Below are positions 57,748 to 64,000 of a DNA stretch of 64,000 nt, in pieces. The notes beneath the pieces were generated by a model. The model was not told the origin of the DNA and did no database searches. It worked only from the letters and a program-made list of their open reading frames with translations. This DNA comes from Rahnella rivi (GTDB lineage Bacteria; Pseudomonadota; Gammaproteobacteria; Enterobacterales; Enterobacteriaceae). The stretch spans positions 62,001-126,000 of the forward strand of contig NZ_JAFMOX010000060.1 of assembly GCF_019049655.1 (NCBI RefSeq), given 5' to 3'. The position numbers and the translations under genes are program-made. Position 1 is the first letter of the stretch, and every line of letters begins with the position of its first letter.

Positions 57748-59424
57748 ATGACTGAATCTTTTGCTCAACTCTTTGAAGAATCCTTAAAAACAATCGAAAC
57801 CCGTCCTGGTTCCATCGTTCGTGGTGTTGTTGTGTCCATCGACAAAGATATCGTACTGGTTGACGCCGGTCTGAAATCTGAGTCTGCAATCCCGGCAGAA
57901 CAATTCAAAAACGCACAGGGCGAACTGGAAATCCAGGTTGGCGACGAAGTTGATGTTGCGCTGGACGCTGTCGAAGACGGCTTCGGTGAAACTCTGCTGT
58001 CCCGTGAAAAAGCTAAACGTCATGAAGCTTGGATCACGCTGGAAAAAGCTTACGAAGAATCTGCAACTGTTACCGGTGTTATCAACGGTAAAGTTAAAGG
58101 CGGTTTCACTGTTGAGCTGAACGGTATCCGTGCGTTCCTGCCAGGTTCACTGGTAGACGTTCGTCCTGTTCGCGACACGCTGCATCTTGAAGGCAAAGAT
58201 CTTGAGTTCAAAGTCATCAAACTGGACCAGAAACGCAACAACGTTGTTGTTTCCCGTCGTGCAGTAATTGAGTCTGAGAACAGCGCAGAGCGCGATCAAC
58301 TGCTGGAAAACCTGCAGGAAGGCATGGAAGTTAAAGGTATCGTTAAGAACCTTACTGACTACGGTGCATTCGTTGATCTGGGCGGCGTTGATGGCCTGCT
58401 GCACATCACTGATATGGCTTGGAAACGTGTTAAACACCCAAGCGAAATCGTCAATGTTGGCGATGAAATCACTGTTAAAGTGCTTAAATTCGACCGTGAA
58501 CGTACACGTGTATCCCTTGGCTTGAAACAGCTGGGCGAAGATCCATGGGTCGCTATCGCTAAACGTTACCCAGAAGGTACTAAACTGACTGGTCGCGTTA
58601 CCAACCTGACTGATTACGGCTGCTTCGTAGAAATCGAAGAAGGCGTTGAAGGTCTGGTTCACGTTTCTGAAATGGATTGGACTAACAAAAACATCCACCC
58701 ATCTAAAGTTGTTAACGTGGGTGATGTTGTTGAAGTTATGGTTCTGGACATCGACGAAGAACGTCGTCGTATCTCCCTGGGCCTGAAACAATGCAAATCT
58801 AACCCATGGCAGCTGTTTGCAGAAACCCACAACAAAAATGACCGTGTTGAAGGTAAAATCAAGTCAATCACTGACTTCGGTATCTTCATTGGTCTGGACG
58901 GCGGCATCGACGGCCTGGTTCACCTGTCTGACATCTCCTGGAACGTTGCAGGCGAAGAAGCAGTACGTGAATACAAAAAAGGCGACGAAATCGCAGCTGT
59001 GGTCCTGCAGGTTGACGCAGAACGTGAACGTATCTCCCTGGGCGTGAAGCAACTGGCTGAAGATCCATTCAATAACTACCTGTCTGTTAACAAGAAAGGT
59101 ACTATTGTTACTGGTAAAGTCACTGCAGTTGACGCCAAAGGTGCTACAGTTGAATTAGCTGGCGGCGTAGAAGGTTACCTGCGCGCTTCAGAAGCTTCTC
59201 GCGACCGTATTGAAGACGCAACTCTGGTTCTGAGCGTTGGTGATGAAGTTGAAGCTAAATTCACCGGTGTTGATCGTAAGAACCGCGTAGTAAGCCTGTC
59301 CGTCCGTGCTAAGGACGAAGCAGACGAGAAAGATGCAATCGCTGTGGTTAACAACAAACCAGCAGAAGAAAGCAACTTCTCTAACGCTATGGCTGAAGCG
59401 TTCAAAGCGGCAAAAGGCGAGTAA
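57748..59424 (+). CDS. rpsA: 30S ribosomal protein S1
   Basis: Binds mRNA leaders and unfolds structure at the 30S platform. It has 558 aa from the ATG at 57748 ([13 protein letters not shown]). Six S1 domains are visible by repeated GxVxxIxxxGxFVxL patterns, such as [65 protein letters not shown] and [24 protein letters not shown]. As in E. coli there is no proper Shine-Dalgarno before the ATG (TAAAGATTAACAAC), consistent with S1-dependent autoregulated translation. Codon bias is strong. Confidence 0.98.
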   Translation: MTESFAQLFEESLKTIETRPGSIVRGVVVSIDKDIVLVDAGLKSESAIPAEQFKNAQGELEIQVGDEVDVALDAVEDGFGETLLSREKAKRHEAWITLEKAYEESATVTGVINGKVKGGFTVELNGIRAFLPGSLVDVRPVRDTLHLEGKDLEFKVIKLDQKRNNVVVSRRAVIESENSAERDQLLENLQEGMEVKGIVKNLTDYGAFVDLGGVDGLLHITDMAWKRVKHPSEIVNVGDEITVKVLKFDRERTRVSLGLKQLGEDPWVAIAKRYPEGTKLTGRVTNLTDYGCFVEIEEGVEGLVHVSEMDWTNKNIHPSKVVNVGDVVEVMVLDIDEERRRISLGLKQCKSNPWQLFAETHNKNDRVEGKIKSITDFGIFIGLDGGIDGLVHLSDISWNVAGEEAVREYKKGDEIAAVVLQVDAERERISLGVKQLAEDPFNNYLSVNKKGTIVTGKVTAVDAKGATVELAGGVEGYLRASEASRDRIEDATLVLSVGDEVEAKFTGVDRKNRVVSLSVRAKDEADEKDAIAVVNNKPAEESNFSNAMAEAFKAAKGE

Positions 59425-59430
59425 TGACGG

Positions 59431-59449
59431 GGGGCGGTCCTGCCGCCCC
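59431..59449 (+). terminator. GC hairpin after rpsA
   Basis: GGGGCGG (59431-59437), TCCTG loop, CCGCCCC (59443-59449), 6 bp after the rpsA stop. No T-run follows, so it probably protects or partly terminates the rpsA transcript rather than ending it. Confidence 0.55.
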
Positions 59450-59484
59450 GATACGGTAGTTTAGCTGCAAAGCTTGGAGGTACT

Positions 59485-59769
59485 ATGACCAAGTCTGAAC
59501 TTATTGAAAGACTTGCTGGCCAGCACTCTCATATCCCGGCGAAAGCTGTTGAGGATGCAGTGAAAGAGATGCTTGAACATATGGCTGCAACCTTGGCTGA
59601 TGGTGAACGCATCGAGATCCGTGGGTTTGGCAGTTTTTCTCTTCACTACCGTGCTCCGCGTGTTGGGCGCAACCCTAAAACTGGCGACAAAGTTGAGCTG
59701 GATGGCAAGTATGTCCCTCACTTTAAACCAGGCAAAGAGCTGCGTGATCGCGCGAACATTTATGGCTAA
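59485..59769 (+). CDS. ihfB: Integration host factor subunit beta
   Basis: Sequence-specific DNA-bending protein, heterodimer with IhfA. The 94-aa protein is nearly identical to E. coli Ihf[72 protein letters not shown] with the arm Pro in RNPKTG. A TTGGAGG site lies 6-7 nt before the ATG. It follows rpsA by 60 bp. Confidence 0.98.
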   Translation: MTKSELIERLAGQHSHIPAKAVEDAVKEMLEHMAATLADGERIEIRGFGSFSLHYRAPRVGRNPKTGDKVELDGKYVPHFKPGKELRDRANIYG

Positions 59770-59813
59770 GGTTTCGGCCTGAAACATACATGACTGCCTA
59801 TAGCGAATGCTAA

Positions 59814-59842
59814 AACGGTGCCTTTAAGGCGCCGTTTTTTTT
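59814..59842 (+). terminator. Intrinsic terminator of ihfB
   Basis: AACGGTGCC (59814-59822), TTTAA loop, GGCGCCGTT (59828-59836) and a run of eight T. One G-U pair. Confidence 0.92.
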
Positions 59843-60001
59843 GCTTCAAATTCAGCCAACTCCTTTCTTTGATTTTCTTCTTACTTTTTGCGTAATACCT
59901 CGCACCGTATCAACCTGATGCTTGTTCCCTCATGTGCTGAATAACATACTCCAGCCAGAATCTGGCCAGGGTGGCTCTATGACTAACGCAGAGGGAATAC
60001 T

Positions 60002-62293
60002 ATTAAAATCTCATTGGACGAGGTCGCTGTTGCCATCATTGTCGGGATGGTGCCGCTGGTGTTTATTGCTCACCTTCCGTCGACACTGCAACTCATAGTT
60101 CTGGGATGTATCGCCTGGGTGCTGCCGGGATTACAGCCAAAAATATTCACGCTGACTTCATTCGCTCTGCTGGCTTTCATTTGGGCTGCGATACAGGGCG
60201 GAACACTGGTGCAGCAAGCGCTTACACTGACGGGCACGAATCGTGAAGTCGTCGCTCGCTTGCAAAGTATCAATCTGGGAGAAGAGGGCGCCTCCTCGCA
60301 GTTTTATAAAATAGAAAAGATAGAAGGAAAGTGGGTATTTCCACCTCTGCTATTTCGTGCCAGGTGGGAAGGGGCACAAACCCCGCTGTTAGCAGGCCAA
60401 CGATGGAAAATGACCGCCAACATTCGTCCAGTTCATAGCCTGTTAAATGAAGGCGGTTTTGACGCTCAACGCTGGGCACTGGCAGGCCATGCACCGCTGA
60501 CGGCAACTATCCAGCATGGCGTGCTGCTTGATGCCGACGGCTCGTTTCGCCAGCAATTCATTCAGCGGGTACAACATGCGATGCCCGAACTTAAGAATAC
60601 ACCGGTTCTGATTGCATTAGCTTTTGGTGAGAAAGGGTTGATCAACGGTGAAGAAAAACTTCTGCTGCAACGAACGGGTATTGCCCATCTGGTGGCCATT
60701 TCAGGGTTGCACATCGGAATAGCGGCCTTGTTTGGTTGGTGGTTTGCACGTGGATTACAATTTATTTTGCCGGTAAGGCTGATTGACTATCGGTTCCCTC
60801 TGCTAATCAGTGAGCTTTTCCTTCTGACTTATACCTGGCTTTCAGGTGGTAATGCGCCGGCATTGCGCGCCGCGCTCGCGGTCTCACTGTGGATATTATT
60901 GCGTTTGCTCCGCTTGCGTTGCCATCCGTGGCAGGTCTGGTTATGGGGTGTGGCTTTACTTTTACTGGCTGACCCGATGAATATTTTGTCAGACAGTTTC
61001 TGGCTATCCTGTTTTGCCGTGGCTTCATTAATTTTCTGGTTTCAATGGATGCCATTACCTGCAAATTTTCAGCGAGCTTGGTATTGGTCTTTTTTACGCT
61101 GGGGACATTTGCAGGCAGGCATGACGTTACTGCTGCTGCCCTTACAAATTGCCATTTTCCACGGTCTTAACATATCGTCCTTCATGGCTAACATGTGGGC
61201 GGTTCCCATCGTATCTCTGGTGACTGTGCCGCTGGTTTTGCTGGCACTCATACTAAACATACCGCCTGCCGGATGGATGCAAGAAGTACAGAATATAATC
61301 TGGGAGATGGCAGACCATACGCTCAGCCTGGCAATGTGGGGGGTTAAGCTGTTTTCTGAGGGCTGGCATCCGCTGGGAGAATCTTTCCTGCTCATCAGCT
61401 TTTCAGGGTGGCTGAGCATTGTCTTTTGGCGACTGTGTTGTCTCAGGCATTACCTGTCGATGCTAATTTCACTTGGGCTGATCTCGTTCTGCTGGTGTAC
61501 ACGAACACCGCCTGAGCGCTGGAGGGTGGACATGCTGGATGTCGGGCACGGGCTTTCTGTACTTATCAGTAAGGACGGAAAAGGCGTACTTTACGACACT
61601 GGCAACCGCTGGGAAGGAGGTTCCGCGGCAGAGCAAAATATCGCCCCATTTCTGCGCTGGAAAAATATTCAGCTTGAACAGATTATTATCAGCCACAATG
61701 ACATGGACCACCGCGGCGGCTTTGAGTTTCTGCAAACGATGTATCCTGCTGCAAATCTTCGTGACAGTTCGATTTCCGGTGTGCCTCATCTTCCCTGTAT
61801 TGCGGGTCAGCAATGGCTGTGGCAGGGGCTGAATTTCACCGTGCTTTGGCCGGAGAAGCCTACTGCGGATGCGCGCAATGCTGACAGCTGTGTCATACGT
61901 GTTGATGACGGAAGATACAGTCTCCTGTTAACCGGCGATATCGAGTCGGCAAGCGAGAAAGCGCTCATCAAGAAATGGCGGGAGGGGTTAAAGTCTACGT
62001 TCCTTCAGGTGCCGCATCATGGCAGCAATACTTCCTCGACGCCGCCTTTCCTGCGTGCCGTTCAGCCGGATATTGCCCTGGCATCGGCTGCCCGCTTCAA
62101 TAAATGGCACCTTCCTGCCCGTAAAGTTGTTAGCAGATACAACAAAGCCCGCCATGACTGGCGCTCGACATCAATATCAGGCCAACTGAGTCTATTCATT
62201 TATGATGATTATTGGGCAATTAAGGGCTTACGTGAGCAATTAATCCCACGTTGGTACCACCACCGGTTTGGAGTATCAGAAGATAATGAGTAG
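60002..62293 (+). CDS. comEC: ComEC/Rec2-family membrane protein with MBL domain
   Basis: Orthologue of E. coli YcaI. Parts: N-terminal membrane segment and OB-like region, competence domain with many helices (about residues 195-490; GIAHLVAISGLHIGIAALFGWW), and a C-terminal metallo-beta-lactamase-like domain (MLDVGHGLSVLISKDGKGVLYDTG, SHNDMDHRGG, LLTGDIE, VPHHGSNTSS). The HxDxDH form is typical of ComEC. In competent bacteria ComEC carries one DNA strand across the inner membrane; here a transport role is inferred only. The start is unusual: ATT at 60002 (MKISLDEVAVA, 763 aa) has GAGGG 6 nt upstream and aligns with MKIT of E. coli; the first standard codon, TTG at 60014, lacks a ribosome site. 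Confidence 0.85.
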   Translation: MKISLDEVAVAIIVGMVPLVFIAHLPSTLQLIVLGCIAWVLPGLQPKIFTLTSFALLAFIWAAIQGGTLVQQALTLTGTNREVVARLQSINLGEEGASSQFYKIEKIEGKWVFPPLLFRARWEGAQTPLLAGQRWKMTANIRPVHSLLNEGGFDAQRWALAGHAPLTATIQHGVLLDADGSFRQQFIQRVQHAMPELKNTPVLIALAFGEKGLINGEEKLLLQRTGIAHLVAISGLHIGIAALFGWWFARGLQFILPVRLIDYRFPLLISELFLLTYTWLSGGNAPALRAALAVSLWILLRLLRLRCHPWQVWLWGVALLLLADPMNILSDSFWLSCFAVASLIFWFQWMPLPANFQRAWYWSFLRWGHLQAGMTLLLLPLQIAIFHGLNISSFMANMWAVPIVSLVTVPLVLLALILNIPPAGWMQEVQNIIWEMADHTLSLAMWGVKLFSEGWHPLGESFLLISFSGWLSIVFWRLCCLRHYLSMLISLGLISFCWCTRTPPERWRVDMLDVGHGLSVLISKDGKGVLYDTGNRWEGGSAAEQNIAPFLRWKNIQLEQIIISHNDMDHRGGFEFLQTMYPAANLRDSSISGVPHLPCIAGQQWLWQGLNFTVLWPEKPTADARNADSCVIRVDDGRYSLLLTGDIESASEKALIKKWREGLKSTFLQVPHHGSNTSSTPPFLRAVQPDIALASAARFNKWHLPARKVVSRYNKARHDWRSTSISGQLSLFIYDDYWAIKGLREQLIPRWYHHRFGVSEDNE

Positions 62294-62331
62294 AATAGAC
62301 CGCTATTTCTTTCGATGCTGGTTGATATTGC

Positions 62332-64000
62332 ATGATGAACGATAAAGATCTCTCCACGTGGCAGACATTTCGTCGCTTATGGCCGATGATCACACCTTTT
62401 AAGGCCGGGCTTATCGCTGCGGCTATTGCACTGGTCGCTAACGCCGCCAGTGACACTTTCATGCTGTCTTTGCTGAAGCCGCTGCTTGATGATGGGTTTG
62501 GCAAAGCCGACCGCTCAATTTTACTCTGGATGCCACTGGTCGTTATCGGCTTGATGATTGTGCGTGGCGTGAGTGGCTATATTTCAAGTTACTGCATCTC
62601 GTGGGTGTCAGGCAAAGTGGTCATGCATATGCGTCGCCGCCTGTTCGGCCATATGATGAGAATGCCTGTTGCCTTCTTTGATCAACAGTCCACGGGGACT
62701 TTGCTCTCTCGTATTACCTATGATTCCGAACAGGTAGCATCTTCCTCCTCCAGCGCACTGGTGACAGTTGTGCGTGAAGGCGCGTCGATTATCGGTTTGT
62801 TCATCATGATGTTCTACTACAGCTGGCAGTTATCTGTGATCCTGCTGGTTATCGCGCCGATTGTTTCTGTGGTTATCCGCGTGGTGTCGAAACGCTTTCG
62901 TAACATCAGTAAATCGATGCAGAACACCATGGGGCAAGTCACGACCAGCGCTGAACAAATGCTGAAAGGTCACAAAGAAGTGCTTATCTTTGGTGGTCAG
63001 AAAGTCGAGACGCAGAGATTTGATAAAGTCAGTAACCGCATGCGTCAGCAAGGTATGCGCATGGTTTCTGCCTCTTCAATATCAGACCCGATTATTCAGC
63101 TGATTGCCTCACTTGCACTGGCCTTCGTGCTGTATGCCGCGAGCTTCCCGTCTGTTATGGAAACGCTGAGTGCCGGTACGATCACTGTAGTGTTCTCATC
63201 GATGATTGCACTTATGCGTCCGCTCAAGTCTCTGACCAACGTTAACTCACAGTTCCAGCGCGGTATGGCAGCTTGTCAGACTCTGTTCTCGATCCTCGAT
63301 ATGGAGCAGGAGAAGGACGAAGGTAAGCTGGAAGTTAAACGTGCCAAAGGCGATGTTGAGTTCAAAAATGTGACCTTCACGTACCCTGGCCGCGATATTC
63401 CTGCACTGCGTGATATTTCCTTCGACCTGCCTGAAGGGAAAACGATCGCGCTGGTAGGCCGCTCTGGTTCAGGTAAATCTACCATTGCCAACCTCCTTAC
63501 GCGTTTTTACGACATCCAGGAAGGGCAAATCCTGATGGATGGGCATGATTTGCGTGAGTACACTTTGTCCTCACTGCGTGATCAGGTCGCACTGGTATCG
63601 CAGAACGTTCATCTTTTTAACGATACGATCGCTAACAATATTGCGTATGCCCGTACGGATATGTATTCACGCGAAGAAATCGAAAAAGCCGCCACCATGG
63701 CGTATGCCATGGACTTCATCGGTAAAATGGACCAGGGCCTGGATACTGTTATTGGCGAGAACGGCGTGTTGCTTTCCGGTGGTCAGCGTCAGCGTATTGC
63801 TATCGCACGTGCATTGTTGCGCGACTCGCCAATCCTGATCCTTGATGAAGCAACATCCGCGCTGGATACAGAGTCTGAGCGAGCCATTCAGGCTGCACTC
63901 GACGAACTGCAGAAAAACCGAACCTCTCTGGTGATTGCACACCGCTTATCAACGATCGAAAAAGCCGATGAAATTCTGGTGATTGAAGATGGCCGGATTG
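62332..64000 (+). CDS. msbA: Lipid A ABC flippase MsbA (C-terminus cut by window edge)
   Basis: Essential homodimeric ABC exporter that flips lipid A-core across the inner membrane. The first 556 codons are present. It starts [20 protein letters not shown], aligning with E. coli [17 protein letters not shown]. Six membrane helices, then Walker [16 protein letters not shown]-loop [11 protein letters not shown], signature [15 protein letters not shown], Walker [13 protein letters not shown] and switch His VIAHRLST. It lies 38 bp after the comEC stop, the conserved ycaI-msbA arrangement, and lpxK would be expected next. Confidence 0.97.
   Translation, partial: MMNDKDLSTWQTFRRLWPMITPFKAGLIAAAIALVANAASDTFMLSLLKPLLDDGFGKADRSILLWMPLVVIGLMIVRGVSGYISSYCISWVSGKVVMHMRRRLFGHMMRMPVAFFDQQSTGTLLSRITYDSEQVASSSSSALVTVVREGASIIGLFIMMFYYSWQLSVILLVIAPIVSVVIRVVSKRFRNISKSMQNTMGQVTTSAEQMLKGHKEVLIFGGQKVETQRFDKVSNRMRQQGMRMVSASSISDPIIQLIASLALAFVLYAASFPSVMETLSAGTITVVFSSMIALMRPLKSLTNVNSQFQRGMAACQTLFSILDMEQEKDEGKLEVKRAKGDVEFKNVTFTYPGRDIPALRDISFDLPEGKTIALVGRSGSGKSTIANLLTRFYDIQEGQILMDGHDLREYTLSSLRDQVALVSQNVHLFNDTIANNIAYARTDMYSREEIEKAATMAYAMDFIGKMDQGLDTVIGENGVLLSGGQRQRIAIARALLRDSPILILDEATSALDTESERAIQAALDELQKNRTSLVIAHRLSTIEKADEILVIEDGRI

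Noticed and set aside
60807..61064. Minus-strand frames inside comEC
   Set aside because: Short shadows of a multi-helix membrane protein; no start context or domain.
60002..62293. Evidence of natural competence
   Set aside because: ComEC alone is present in non-transforming enterobacteria; no other uptake genes lie in the window.

Overview
The window is ordinary, gene-dense core chromosome of an Enterobacterales bacterium. Nearly every protein reads as a close orthologue of a gene at about 19-21 minutes of the E. coli map, in nearly the same order. The organism is not Escherichia: the aqpZ, macAB and serW genes that E. coli carries here are absent, cdd and maeA sit beside artJ, and the dms locus has extra genes. 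A Yersiniaceae-like genus (Serratia, Rahnella, Ewingella type) is a reasonable guess but cannot be proven from the window. I see no phage, insertion sequence, CRISPR array, rRNA or tRNA.

Layout. 1-5.7 kb: 5' part of maeA, then cdd, artJ and the arginine uptake operon artPIQM, all on the minus strand. 5.9-11.6 kb: envelope and redox genes ybjP, ybjQ, amiD, ybjS, ybjT, and ltaE. 11.7-20.2 kb: poxB, the nitrosative-stress pair hcp-hcr, the lysine exporter lysO, the OLD-family ATPase/nuclease gene ybjD, and ybjX. 20.5-29.7 kb: cspD, clpS-clpA, infA, aat, cydDC and trxB. 30.4-38.1 kb: lrp, ftsK, lolA, rarA and serS. 38.4-46.1 kb: an anaerobic molybdoenzyme operon with two different catalytic subunits (YnfE type, then DmsA type), dmsB, dmsC, dmsD and napF. 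46.2-53.9 kb: ycaD, pflA, pflB, focA and ycaO. 54.2-64 kb: serC-aroA, cmk-rpsA-ihfB, comEC and the first 556 codons of msbA.

The main theme is the switch to low oxygen. FNR-like boxes with well-spaced -10 elements lie before the dms operon and focA-pflB, and an FNR-like box plus a near-perfect NsrR site lie before hcp-hcr. cydDC supports cytochrome bd assembly, and pflAB-focA handles pyruvate cleavage and formate transport. Other readable regulation includes a class II CRP promoter at cdd, paired ARG boxes at artJ, and terminator-like hairpins inside the dms and serC-aroA operons.

I found no convincing new multi-gene system. The points most worth a second look are the hybrid ynfE-dmsABC-dmsD-napF operon, a probable AUU start codon for comEC, an extra segment just before the Walker A motif of YbjD, and several strong unexplained inverted repeats between genes.
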